Source: Methanosarcina sp. UBA5 (GTDB taxonomy: Archaea; Halobacteriota; Methanosarcinia; Methanosarcinales; Methanosarcinaceae). From it: a DNA stretch of 64,000 bases. The stretch is taken from assembly GCF_002505485.1 (NCBI RefSeq), contig NZ_DAVG01000082.1, positions 13,419 through 77,418 on the forward strand, given 5' to 3'. Below are positions 16,333-25,402 of this stretch, piece after piece (within the stretch, counting starts at the first letter, position 1; every line of letters starts with the position of its first letter). Under the pieces are notes generated by a model. The model ran no database searches. It saw only the letters and a program-made list of their open reading frames with translations, and had not been told where the DNA came from. The translations under genes and the position numbers were made by a program.

Positions 16333-17685
16333 TTACAGCATATACTGAATATCCGAGCATGTAGTAGGATATGAGAAAACCAGCTTTTTTATGTCTGAGG
16401 CTTTGAGCCCGAGCCGCATTACCGCAGCAAAAATATTGATAGCTTCTCCGGCATTCGGACCCAGAATATGAGCTCCCATTATACGGTCGTTTGCTTTATC
16501 GATAATTACCTTTGAAGCCGCAAACTCTATTCCTGCTCTGCGGGTCGTGTTCCAGTTGCTTCTGTCCTGGAAAATCACTTTATATTTGTCATTATCTTTA
16601 GCCACACTGATTCCTACCGATGCTAGAACCGGAATGGTAAAGACCGCACTTGGAATGCCTGTGTAATCTGCCTCGATACTATCGCCCTCAAGGACATTAA
16701 TTGCAGCAACTTCTCCCTGAAGGCTTGCTACAGGAGTAAGCTGTGCTCCCTCCAATACACAGTCCCCTCCAGCATAGATTCTGGAGTTCGAGGTTCTCAT
16801 GTGCTTATCAACTACAATAGCTCCCTTTTCAGTTTTAACCCCTGCATTTTCAAGATGCAAATCCTCTATATCGGCTATACGACCTGCTCCGTGCACTACC
16901 ATATCCACAAGGAAGCTCTGAGTTTCGGTTCCGGTTTCAGATTTAGATTGGACCTTTACAAGAAATCCATTGTTTTCTTTTTTTACTGAAATCAAAGGTT
17001 TATTTGTAAGAATTTTGATTCCTGCGGCTTCGGAGGCTTTTATAAGCATATTCACCATGTCAGAATCAAAAGCTCCCAGGATCCTTTCACTTCTTTGCAG
17101 GATTGTCACCTCGGCTCCAGTTCTTCGCGCAACATGAGCGAACTCTATAGATATATATCCGCCTCCAATGAAAATGATTTTCTCAGGAAGCTTTTTGGTT
17201 TCCATTAACCTCTCGCTTGTGGTAATATACTCCTCACCGGGAATATTGAGTATTCTGGGCTTTGCACCTGTAGCCAGGAAAATATACTCTCCTTTAAGTT
17301 TGTCCTCTCCAACAACGATTGTGTTTTGATTTTCGAAATGCGCTCTCCCATGATATGTATCAATTCCCATCTCAACCAGATGTTTCTCTGTTTTGCTGGA
17401 ATAGCCTTCAGTAAATGTCTTTTTAAACTCGATGAGTGAAGTCCAGTCGAGCTTTAAAGGAGTATTTATCCCTACACCTTTTCCTATTAGCCGATTGTTA
17501 GAGTCAGTGACCTCAGCGATATCGGTAAGCACTTCCTTCGGATCACATCCCCTTAGGGGACAGGTACCTCCATATTCCCTTGAGTCAACAATAGCGATCT
17601 TTAATCCTGAACGTGCAACTTTACCCACAAAGGTTCTACCCGCAGTACCCGTCCCGATAATTATAATATCATATTTCTTTTCCAT
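16333..17685 (-). CDS. FAD/NAD(P)-linked disulfide oxidoreductase (dihydrolipoamide dehydrogenase/mercuric reductase type)
   Basis: A 450-residue class I flavoprotein: FAD-binding YDIIIIGTGTAGRT, redox-active disulfide GGTCPLRGCDPKEVL (C-x4-C), NAD-binding IIFIGGGYISIEFA, and a second FAD motif IYAGGDC. In lipoamide or glutathione reductases the C-terminal His-Pro supplies the base; here the segment reads FSYPTTCSD, so the His is replaced by Tyr and the tail is short. The true disulfide substrate is therefore unclear. ATG 17685 is preceded by GGGGAG; the upstream TTG is rejected. Confidence 0.82.
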   Translation of the reverse strand: MEKKYDIIIIGTGTAGRTFVGKVARSGLKIAIVDSREYGGTCPLRGCDPKEVLTDIAEVTDSNNRLIGKGVGINTPLKLDWTSLIEFKKTFTEGYSSKTEKHLVEMGIDTYHGRAHFENQNTIVVGEDKLKGEYIFLATGAKPRILNIPGEEYITTSERLMETKKLPEKIIFIGGGYISIEFAHVARRTGAEVTILQRSERILGAFDSDMVNMLIKASEAAGIKILTNKPLISVKKENNGFLVKVQSKSETGTETQSFLVDMVVHGAGRIADIEDLHLENAGVKTEKGAIVVDKHMRTSNSRIYAGGDCVLEGAQLTPVASLQGEVAAINVLEGDSIEADYTGIPSAVFTIPVLASVGISVAKDNDKYKVIFQDRSNWNTTRRAGIEFAASKVIIDKANDRIMGAHILGPNAGEAINIFAAVMRLGLKASDIKKLVFSYPTTCSDIQYML

Positions 17686-18069
17686 TAAACTCCCCAACCC
17701 ACTGAAATTATTTTCTGAAATGAATTAAGAAGATATTTTAAAAGTATATTTTATATGCAATTTTTATCCATTTTGATTTCAGAGAATAAGTATTTCACCT
17801 GGATATGGTCCAAGAAAAAAAGTATTACCTAAATCTGGTTCAAGAAGAGAAGTAAAAAATGTGCAACTTCATAGAGTTATGTATAAAAAGTACCAAAAAC
17901 TTAAAGAACTATATTCCCAGAAGAGTCCTGACAGCACCTCAATGGAAATACTAGGTTTGTAAAATATAAGTCCGGTTTATCCAGAAAAAATGCTCCTTTT
18001 TAATATAATAATGTGTAGACCATAAGTTTTATAGCTAAGAATTTTTAAAGCAAGGATATTGGTGATTTT
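17686..18069. other. Divergent intergenic region between the oxidoreductase and purH
   Basis: About 380 bp of AT-rich DNA with promoters on both sides (TATA-like AAAGTATATTTTATATG near 17740 and TTTTTAATATAATAA near 17997). A direct-repeat-like pair, ACCTGGATATGGTCCAAGAA and AAATCTGGTTCAAGAA, occurs around 17798-17846. No gene. Confidence 0.35.
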
Positions 18070-19686
18070 TTGGTAAAGAGGGCACTTCTCAGCGTCTCAG
18101 ACAAGACAGGAATTGCAGAATTCGCACGCGGACTTGAATTACTTGGCGTGAAGATTATTTCAACAGGCGGAACAGCGAAAATTCTTCGCGACGCCGGCAT
18201 AGAAGTTACCGATGTCTCGGAAGTCACGGGATGTCCAGAGATGATGGGAGGTAGGGTAAAAACTCTCCATCCAAGAATTCATGGCGGGCTCCTATGCCTG
18301 CGAGATAGCAAGGAACAGATGACTGAGGCTGAAAGAGAAGAAATCTCGCTTATTGATATGGTGGCTGTAAACCTCTACCCCTTTGAGGTAACGATCTCAA
18401 AGGAAGGCGTAGAACTTGAAGAAGCCATTGCGAATATAGACATCGGAGGGCCAACCCTTCTTCGTTCGGCAGCTAAAAATTACCGTTCGGTTGCAGTGCT
18501 CTCCGACCCGTCTGACTACGGGCGTGTCCTCAAAGAACTTCGTTCAACCGGAGTAATTTCGGAGGCGACTCGAGCTGCCCTTGCAGTTAAGGCTTTTAGG
18601 CATACTGCGGATTATGATGCAGCCATTGATACCTACCTGAGCAAAACTCTGCTCGGAGAACATGTGCTGCGCCTGAATTTTACCGACGGTGTAAAACTTC
18701 GCTATGGGGAAAACTGGCACCAGAGAGCCTATTTTTATAAAGACCCCAAAATAGAAGGCCCTACCATGGCAAAAGCCACCCAACTGCACGGAAAAGAACT
18801 CTCCTATAATAACTATGTGGATGCCGATAATGCCCTTCAGACGGTAAAAGAACTCGGAAATGCTCATCCTGCCGTGGCAATCGTAAAACACAATAATCCA
18901 TGCGGACTTGCAACCGGAAGCACACTCCTGCAGGCTCTTCAGGCTGCCTGGGACGGAGATCCGATTTCAGCTTACGGAAGCATAATCTGCACCAATGAAA
19001 CCTTTGACCTCGAAGCTGCGACTTTTCTGAACGGAAAATTTGTGGAGATTATTCTTGCTCCTGACTTCAAGCCCGATGCCCTTGAATACCTGAAAAACAA
19101 AAGTGAAAACCTTAGGCTCCTTAGACTGCCTGAGCTCAAAGAAGCTTTCGGGACAGACTACACATATAAGTATGTGATCGGAGGCATGCTCAAGCAAAGT
19201 CGTGATATTGGCCTTTACGAAAAATGGGAGTCAGTCACAGACATTCCCTATCCTGAAGAGAAGCGCTCTATCTCGGAATTCTGCCTTAAAGCTTGTAAGT
19301 CAACTAAATCCAATGCAGTGATCCTTGCTCACGAGTACGAGCCAGGTTTCTTTATGGTACTTGCTATGGGCGCAGGACAACCGAATAGGGTTGACTCGAT
19401 TCGCAAACTGGCAGCTACAAAAGCTGTTGAAAATCTCAGAGTAATTTACGAACGGGAAAATCCTGCAACCTCCTTTGAAGCTTATTGCCAGAAAGTGATG
19501 TCAGAGTGCGTAATGGCTTCGGATGCCTTTTTCCCCTTCAATGACAACATAATTTATGCAGCAGAAAATAACATCCGCTACATAGTCTCTCCAGGTGGAT
19601 CAATTCGAGATGGCGAAGTCATTGATGCTGCAAATCGGCTCGGGGTTGCCATGGTCTTTACAGGCATGCGCCACTTCCTTCATTAA
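18070..19686 (+). CDS. purH: Bifunctional AICAR transformylase/IMP cyclohydrolase
   Basis: Catalyses the last two steps of purine synthesis. The N-terminal MGS-like cyclohydrolase domain (about 1-190) starts KRALLSVSDKTGIAEFAR and includes GRVKTLHPRIHGGLL; the transformylase domain (about 200-538) has the catalytic Lys-His in IVKHNNPCG and ends GVAMVFTGMRHFLH. Full length at 538 residues. The start is TTG at 18070 with GGTGA five bases upstream. Many archaea use PurP/PurO instead, so this bacterial-type fusion fits an acquired gene, as in Methanosarcina. Confidence 0.94.
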   Translation: MVKRALLSVSDKTGIAEFARGLELLGVKIISTGGTAKILRDAGIEVTDVSEVTGCPEMMGGRVKTLHPRIHGGLLCLRDSKEQMTEAEREEISLIDMVAVNLYPFEVTISKEGVELEEAIANIDIGGPTLLRSAAKNYRSVAVLSDPSDYGRVLKELRSTGVISEATRAALAVKAFRHTADYDAAIDTYLSKTLLGEHVLRLNFTDGVKLRYGENWHQRAYFYKDPKIEGPTMAKATQLHGKELSYNNYVDADNALQTVKELGNAHPAVAIVKHNNPCGLATGSTLLQALQAAWDGDPISAYGSIICTNETFDLEAATFLNGKFVEIILAPDFKPDALEYLKNKSENLRLLRLPELKEAFGTDYTYKYVIGGMLKQSRDIGLYEKWESVTDIPYPEEKRSISEFCLKACKSTKSNAVILAHEYEPGFFMVLAMGAGQPNRVDSIRKLAATKAVENLRVIYERENPATSFEAYCQKVMSECVMASDAFFPFNDNIIYAAENNIRYIVSPGGSIRDGEVIDAANRLGVAMVFTGMRHFLH

Positions 19687-19714
19687 TAAAATTTACAGGT
19701 GTCGATAAAATCAA

Positions 19715-19915
19715 ATTGCGTGCGGCCACCCTACCCTAAAGGATGGGGGCATGCTTCGGGCCTCCCGCCCGGTTTCTGGGAAATAGTTAAGTATCCATTT
19801 ACAAAACTTCTTGATGCAGAGTTGCATTACCAACTTCTGCGACCGTGAAACTAAGAAACCTCATTTTACAATATCCCTGAGCTAAAGACTCAGGGGTTTC
19901 CTGGATCGTTCTTCT
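19715..19915 (+). mobile_element. IS200/IS605-family remnant with structured ends, no transposase or TnpB
   Basis: About 200 bp of GC-rich, hairpin-rich DNA in an AT-rich spacer. CCCTACCCT pairs with AGGATGGGG, CGGGC with GCCCG around a short loop, and CCCTGAG with CTCAGGG around CTAAAGA near the right end. This hairpin series resembles the ends and omega-RNA region of TnpB-carrying IS605-type elements. No tnpA or tnpB coding remains, so it would be a solo or internally deleted copy. Recognition is from structure and memory, not a search. Confidence 0.45.
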
Positions 19916-20751
19916 GGCCAATTGATAGCAAATGATACAGGCCGATCTCCTGTTTTTAATGGATGTCAGTGTTTCAGTGAGTTGCCTTTTGGTCTCCTGA
20001 GTTTTCAGTCAGTACATCAAGCCTTTCGGGCATCGTTTCAATTGATTTTCATACGATTTTTTCGGATTTATGAACTCTTTTGTTCTCTCTGGTCTTTTGT
20101 TATTCTTTTACTCTTTCTCCCTTCTGGCCTTATTATTATCTTACTGCTTTTTTCATTACCTGGCAGGTTCTTTTGCTGTGATTTCAAATAACAAAGGTTT
20201 ATTCTGCTCTATGTTTTCACTTTATGGTTTTAAAATTCATTTTTGAGTAATATTTTTTATTTTTTTTCAGGTCTCATTTAACACTTTGAAAAATGGAAAA
20301 TATCTTTGTAGACTTTTATTGAAAGCTTCAGCCAGATAGTAAGTTGTAGCCAGATAGTAAGCTGTAAATTAACTCATGATCAAACTTCTTACTACTTTAT
20401 TCACGTTTCAAGGTTTATTAATACCCTGTTGATGCTAAAAACTCGTTTAACATGAAATAATACTCCGATTTTAAAACTTTTTATGCGAAAGCATTTTTCA
20501 TTTGAGACTAATTTTTGGTATAATTAATTTAAAATAATTACAGGGATTATTTTATGTTGTACACTAGAGATAACAGGAAGAGTGAGTAACGGATATGAAT
20601 AGTAAATAAAGAATCGCTCGAAAGCTTATGATCCTGTTCCGAGTAATATGCTTGGGGGAGCGTATTTTCGGATCGACCGTATCGGGGGCTATGGTAAAAG
20701 GAGCATAAGTTTCCGGGCTTTTCCTTACCCTCCTTTTAATGTGCGTTTTTC
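19916..20751. other. Decayed, T-rich intergenic region
   Basis: No coding potential I can support; open frames here lack start signals and have unnatural composition. Confidence 0.35.
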
Positions 20752-20895
20752 TTATTTTCCTACTAATTCTGTTATACTAATATCTTTTAAACCTTTTACC
20801 GTGTTTTTCATGATGTCGGCAGAATCCGGAGTCTCTTTACCAGCTCCCACAAGGTCCAGGCCATTAAATGCTATTCCTAAGAGGCTGTCTAAAAT
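20752..20895 (-). pseudogene. Gene fragment, family not recognised
   Basis: The minus strand reads a protein-like stretch including SLLGIAFNGLDLVGAGKE and MKNTVKGLKDISITELVGK before a stop at 20752. There is no start codon, and a stop precedes it. Composition suggests the C-terminus of a former gene. Confidence 0.35.
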
Positions 20896-20924
20896 TCAAA
20901 CCATTTCTACAATTGGATAATTGG

Positions 20925-21030
20925 CAATGTTAACATTAAAGTTCGATCGTAAATTTTTCCGAAATTCAGGCATACGTTGACCTTAAAGATAGTACCTTCT
21001 CCATGTGACTTAAGCACTTGAGACATAAAA
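20925..21030 (-). pseudogene. Possible histidine kinase C-terminal fragment
   Basis: The minus strand encodes VLKSHGEGTIFKVNV, reminiscent of the end of a histidine-kinase ATPase domain (GxGTxFxV). It is a short, startless scrap in a decayed region, so the call is tentative. Confidence 0.25.
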
Positions 21031-21129
21031 TCAAGTACAGTAAAAGCTATAGCTTAAATTTACGTTTTAGGCATTTAGCGGTTTATTTTAGGCATTTAAC
21101 GGTTTAATACTATTGTTTTTCGGTTAAAT

Positions 21130-21375
21130 GCATGAGTTCTACCCACTGGTGGGATCAAGTTTAATTTTAAGACACGCTCTAACACTTGCTGAGCTTTCTC
21201 TTGCAATAACGACTGGAAGAACCGTCGAGTCGCTTCCAGGAAAAATACCACCTATTCCTCATGGTTAAAAGCAGTCAAGTTGACGCGGGGGAACCCAGCC
21301 AACGATCCAATCTATTCTGTTACAAAGTTTCTGACTTTTGATGAAAATCATTGATAACTGCCTGATTCCAATCCG
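21130..21375 (-). pseudogene. Possible degenerate hicA toxin gene
   Basis: Directly downstream of the HicB-like gene on the same strand. One frame reads STVLPVVIARESSASVRACL, resembling the HicA C-terminus (T-x-x-P-V-H ... L-x-x-I-L), but stops interrupt the upstream part and the catalytic His is missing. Probably a dead toxin remnant; weak evidence. Confidence 0.25.
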
Positions 21376-21415
21376 AAGAATCCATATTTCCGGAAGAGGG
21401 CAAGAAATTTCCAAT

Positions 21416-21607
21416 TCAGTAAAACACGATTTTTGAAAATCCCTGGGACAGTTCTTCCCCAAGGAATTTTTCCACTTCTTTTTTCAGGTTTTCAATAGCT
21501 TCTTCAATAGTGATTCCCTTGCAAATTATATCAGCTTCAGGGCAGACTGAGATATAGAAGCCTTCTTCCTGATGGATGGTTGCAGAGAAGGGAAACCAGA
21601 TTACCAT
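21416..21607 (-). CDS. HicB-family antitoxin-like protein
   Basis: A 63-residue protein with the HicB half-RNase fold pattern: FSATIHQEEGFYISVCPE, then DIICKGITIEEAIENLKK and a Leu/Glu helix. In HicAB systems the antitoxin neutralises the HicA ribonuclease. No intact hicA is adjacent, only a possible degenerate one downstream, so this may be an orphan antitoxin or an unrelated regulator of the same fold. Confidence 0.65.
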   Translation of the reverse strand: MVIWFPFSATIHQEEGFYISVCPEADIICKGITIEEAIENLKKEVEKFLGEELSQGFSKIVFY

Positions 21608-21759
21608 TCTGTGAAATATCTATCAGTCTGTGTTTTAAATGTTTCGTACCTTCCTGTTCATTAAGGTCTTTTTTGCGGGAAATCTCCTTTTAAGCGCAGG
21701 AAATTTATACTTAAGCAGATATCACATTCTAAATATATATTGTCAAGTTTGTGGGTCTT

Positions 21760-23022
21760 ATGCCAACAGAGTTTATACTATCCTCTCCTGTACCTTTACC
21801 TGACCTTTCGGTGCTTATTCTTCTGGGTGTCTTCGTACTCACCGCTCTCAGACAGGTCGGATCTTTAAGGTTGCAGATCTGGCAGATTATGAATTTTGGA
21901 GCCATACTGGTATTATTGCTCGGCGAAATTTCACCGCAAGAAGCTCTTGCGGCGATTAACATGGACGTGCTCATTTTTCTTTTCGGGGCTTTTTGTGTGG
22001 GGGAAGCGCTTAACAGGAGTGGGTATCTTGCCTGGCTCGGGAACCGGATAGTATCCAGGGCGAGGAACACGGATCAACTTGTTTTGCTTGTGCTCTTTTC
22101 TACAGGAATTCTTTCCGCAATTCTAATGAACGATACCCTGGCTATCATGGGGACTCCACTTGTTTTGGGGTTTTCCAGAAAGTACAACGTCTCTCCCAAA
22201 CTCATGCTCTTTTCCCTAGCATTCGGGGTAACTACAGGAAGTGTTATGAGTCCTATTGGAAACCCACAGAATCTCCTCATAGCAATCAATGGAAATCTGG
22301 ATTCCCCTTTTGTAACATTTTTGCGTTCACTCGCCCTGCCAACCCTTATATGTCTTTTAATTGCCTATGTCGTGCTAAAACTCTTTTTCCGGGAGGAATT
22401 CGGAAAATCAACCCTTACCCATTCCGAAGAAATCATTACTGACTCTGAGCTTGCCAGTGCCTCAAAAATGTCTCTTTCTCTTTTGCTGATTCTTATAGCC
22501 TGTAAGATTTTTCTGGTGGAGTTTATCCCTGCCTGGGATTTCAGTCTGAGCTGGATTGCTCTTTTCTCCGCATTGCCTGTCCTGCTCAGTAGAAGGCGCG
22601 TGGAGATCCTGAAAAATGTTGATTGGTCAACTCTGGTTTTCTTTGTTTCAATGTTTGTGTTAATGCAAAGTGTGTGGATTTCCGGAACATGCCAGGAATT
22701 GCTTGCCAAGCTGTCTCCTCAGTTAGGCTCGGTGTCAATGATCCTCGCGCTCAGTATTGGACTAAGCCAACTTATTTCTAATGTTCCATTTGTTGCGCTC
22801 TATCTGCCTGCGATGGGTAGTACAGTTTCTCAAGGTCAATTGATGGCTCTTGCTGCGGGAAGTACTATTGCGGGAAACTTTCTAATTCTGGGAGCTGCAA
22901 GCAACGTCATAATTATCCAAAACGCAGAAAAAGAAGGAAAAACTCTCTCATTTGCTGAATTCTCTAAAATTGGAGTTTTAATTACGATTTTGGATGCTAT
23001 TATTTACTTTATATTTCTCTAA
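21760..23022 (+). CDS. ArsB/NhaD-superfamily ion permease
   Basis: About 420 residues, nearly all hydrophobic, with ten or more predicted helices. Family-typical segments are INMDVLIFLFGAFCVGEAL, SAILMNDTLAIMGTPLVLGF, and MSPIGNPQNLL in the first half, then LISNVPFVALYLPAMG and GSTIAGNFLILGAASNVII in the second, the inverted-repeat layout of the ion transporter superfamily (anion/Na+ exchange). The substrate cannot be told. A TATA element at about 21733-21742 fits a leaderless or short-leader mRNA; GTG at 21751 is an alternative start. Confidence 0.8.
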   Translation: MPTEFILSSPVPLPDLSVLILLGVFVLTALRQVGSLRLQIWQIMNFGAILVLLLGEISPQEALAAINMDVLIFLFGAFCVGEALNRSGYLAWLGNRIVSRARNTDQLVLLVLFSTGILSAILMNDTLAIMGTPLVLGFSRKYNVSPKLMLFSLAFGVTTGSVMSPIGNPQNLLIAINGNLDSPFVTFLRSLALPTLICLLIAYVVLKLFFREEFGKSTLTHSEEIITDSELASASKMSLSLLLILIACKIFLVEFIPAWDFSLSWIALFSALPVLLSRRRVEILKNVDWSTLVFFVSMFVLMQSVWISGTCQELLAKLSPQLGSVSMILALSIGLSQLISNVPFVALYLPAMGSTVSQGQLMALAAGSTIAGNFLILGAASNVIIIQNAEKEGKTLSFAEFSKIGVLITILDAIIYFIFL

Positions 23023-23226
23023 CCAATATATGTTAGAGATAATCTTAGAATTGATTTACGAGGTTTATTCCTAGTTAAAATTCGATTTAAAGGCTTTTTG
23101 GTTCTCAATCATATTAACTCTCAATAATTTTGCCTCTTTTCGTTATAAAGTATAAGTAATTTTTAACTTTTCAATAAACTTGATATACTCAAAAAGCATA
23201 CACTTTTTTGTGGAAGATATGAGATC

Positions 23227-25338
23227 ATGACCCAGAATAATACAGATCCAAATACCAGGCGCAAGCGCGCCAGGTGCACTGTACAGAAGAAAACCTTTGG
23301 GCCTGTTGAAGACCTTGAGACTCATGTCCAGTCCGACTGGTGGCAGACTCTTTTTAACTCACTTTATCTTAAGACCGATGCCGATCTTCTGGATGATATG
23401 GAGGTTACTAGGAAAGAGGTCGATCTAATTGTTTCCATTTTGGGAGTGGCTCCTGAAGAAAAAATTCTGGATCTATGTTGCGGACAGGGGAGACACGTAA
23501 TTGAACTGGCAAGAAGAGGCTTTTCAAATGTAGAGGGATATGATAGGTCGCAGTACCTTATAAGGAAAGCCAGAACCAGAGCACAGAAAGAGAACCTGCA
23601 GGTCAGGTTCAGAGAGGGAGATGCAAGAAAGCTTCCCTACCCATCTGATGCTTTTGATGTAGTTACTATACTGGGCAACAGTTTTGGCTACTTTGATTCA
23701 ACGCTCCAGGACCAAAAGGTTCTTGAAGAAATTTTTAGAGTTATGAAGCCTGGTGGCAGGGTTTTCATCGATGCTGTGGATGGGGACTACATGAAAAAGA
23801 GTTTCCAGCCCAGGTCATGGGAATGGCTGGACAGGAAATATTTTGTCTGCAGGGAAAGAGCTCTTTCAGCCAATGGGGATCGGCTAATTTGCAGGGAAGT
23901 AATAAGCCGTATTGACAGGGGAGTAATTGCAGACCAGTTTTATGCTGAAAGGTTATACAATAAAGAAAGCCTTTTTGAGCTACTTACCGCTTCAGGGTTT
24001 AGTAATCCCGCTTTTCATACCACTTTCAGCCCGGTATCTGCAGGCACTCAGGATGCAGGCATGATGGAACAGAGAATCCTGGTGTCGGCTTATGTTGAAA
24101 AACCATGGCCTCCTTCTCTTCAGGCAGCCGGGAATAAAAAAACAATGAATATTGCAGTTGTGCTCGGAGATCCGAGAAAAGAAGATCAGGTCAAGCCTGC
24201 CTGTGTCTTCGACGACGACGATTTTGATACGCTTGAGAGAATGAAAAAGGCACTCGCAGAAATTCCCTTCATTAGATTTACTTTCCTTGACAGGCACGAA
24301 ACGCTACTGGAGGATCTTAAGAAGAAAGCAGCGAAAATTGATCTTGTACTTAATCTCTGTGACGAAGGATTTTATAATGATCCCACAAAAGAGCTTCATG
24401 TTCCGGCTTTGCTTGAACAGCTCAACATCCCATATACAGGAGCAGGCCCTCAATGTCTTGCCTTCTGTTATGACAAGTCTATTATAAGAGGTGTTGCCAG
24501 AGAGATGCGCATTCCTGTAGCAAAAGGAATGCTTGTGACCGAAGACTCGGAACTTTCAAAGCTTTCTCTATCTTTCCCCTTGCTTGTAAAGCCTAACTCA
24601 GGAGACTCAAGTTTTGGGATTACACAGAAAAGCATTGCCCACAGCCGTGAGGAGCTTCTTGAAATTCTTGCGGCAACCCGAAAAAAGATGGGTTCGTGTA
24701 GGCCTTTCCTGCTTGAAGAGTTTCTTCCCGGAAAAGACATCAGTGTTGGCATCATTGGGAATCCACCGGCATGCACTGTCCTGCCTATCACGGAAGAAGA
24801 TTACTCGCGAGTGCCGGAGGAACTTCCAAAGATCTGCGGCTATGAGGCCAAATGGCTTCCGGATTCTCCATACTGGAATATAAAATCCGTGCCTGCAGAT
24901 ATCCCTGAGAAAACCAGAAAGGAAATTGTGAAATGTTGTCTTGCTCTCTTTACCAGGCTGGGTTGTCGGGACTATGCCCGTTTTGACTGGAGGCTTGATG
25001 CCGAAGGCAAACCTAAGCTTTTGGAAGTAAACCCCAATCCTGGATGGTGCTGGGACGGTCACCTGGCAAAAATGGCGGCTTATGCTAATATTTCCTATTC
25101 TGGAATGCTTGCTGCCATTATCGAAGCTGCAAAGGAAAGATATGGTCTCGGAAATGATGGAAAAGTTGGGCTTTCCAGAAAATTACCTGAGATCACTCCC
25201 AGAAAAAGCCCGGCTGAATGTGCTGCCGAGTTTGAGGAAGAGATCGAAGCCAAAAACTGTATGGATACTGAGAATAACCAGAAAGAAAGTGTTTTCTCGG
25301 AGGATTCCGAAACAGTACAGGCCTTTGAAACCGTATAA
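23227..25338 (+). CDS. Fusion of SAM-dependent methyltransferase and D-Ala-D-Ala-ligase-like ATP-grasp enzyme
   Basis: A 703-residue, two-domain protein. Residues about 70-260 are a class I methyltransferase (ILDLCCGQGRHVIELARRG, then EGDARKLPYPSDAFDVV). After a linker near 290, residues about 300-645 form an ATP-grasp ligase of the D-Ala-D-Ala ligase group: LNLCDEGF, PYTGAGPQCLAFCYDKSI, FPLLVKPNSGDSSFGI, FLLEEFLPGKDISVGI, and metal-binding RFDWRL ... LLEVNPNPGW. The last 50 residues are acidic and probably disordered. Archaea lack peptidoglycan, so the ligase likely joins other amino or carboxyl substrates, perhaps methylated by its partner domain. Start ATG 23227; stands alone. Confidence 0.85.
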   Translation: MTQNNTDPNTRRKRARCTVQKKTFGPVEDLETHVQSDWWQTLFNSLYLKTDADLLDDMEVTRKEVDLIVSILGVAPEEKILDLCCGQGRHVIELARRGFSNVEGYDRSQYLIRKARTRAQKENLQVRFREGDARKLPYPSDAFDVVTILGNSFGYFDSTLQDQKVLEEIFRVMKPGGRVFIDAVDGDYMKKSFQPRSWEWLDRKYFVCRERALSANGDRLICREVISRIDRGVIADQFYAERLYNKESLFELLTASGFSNPAFHTTFSPVSAGTQDAGMMEQRILVSAYVEKPWPPSLQAAGNKKTMNIAVVLGDPRKEDQVKPACVFDDDDFDTLERMKKALAEIPFIRFTFLDRHETLLEDLKKKAAKIDLVLNLCDEGFYNDPTKELHVPALLEQLNIPYTGAGPQCLAFCYDKSIIRGVAREMRIPVAKGMLVTEDSELSKLSLSFPLLVKPNSGDSSFGITQKSIAHSREELLEILAATRKKMGSCRPFLLEEFLPGKDISVGIIGNPPACTVLPITEEDYSRVPEELPKICGYEAKWLPDSPYWNIKSVPADIPEKTRKEIVKCCLALFTRLGCRDYARFDWRLDAEGKPKLLEVNPNPGWCWDGHLAKMAAYANISYSGMLAAIIEAAKERYGLGNDGKVGLSRKLPEITPRKSPAECAAEFEEEIEAKNCMDTENNQKESVFSEDSETVQAFETV

Positions 25339-25402
25339 AATTCGAAAAAAGTTTGGAACACGAAAGGATCTGATTTTTCTTTATCGTGTCTCTGCTTTTC
25401 TT

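Noticed and set aside
20648..20920. 90-codon plus-strand ORF
   Set aside because: Opposite strand to the protein-like fragment at 20752-20895 and without recognisable features.
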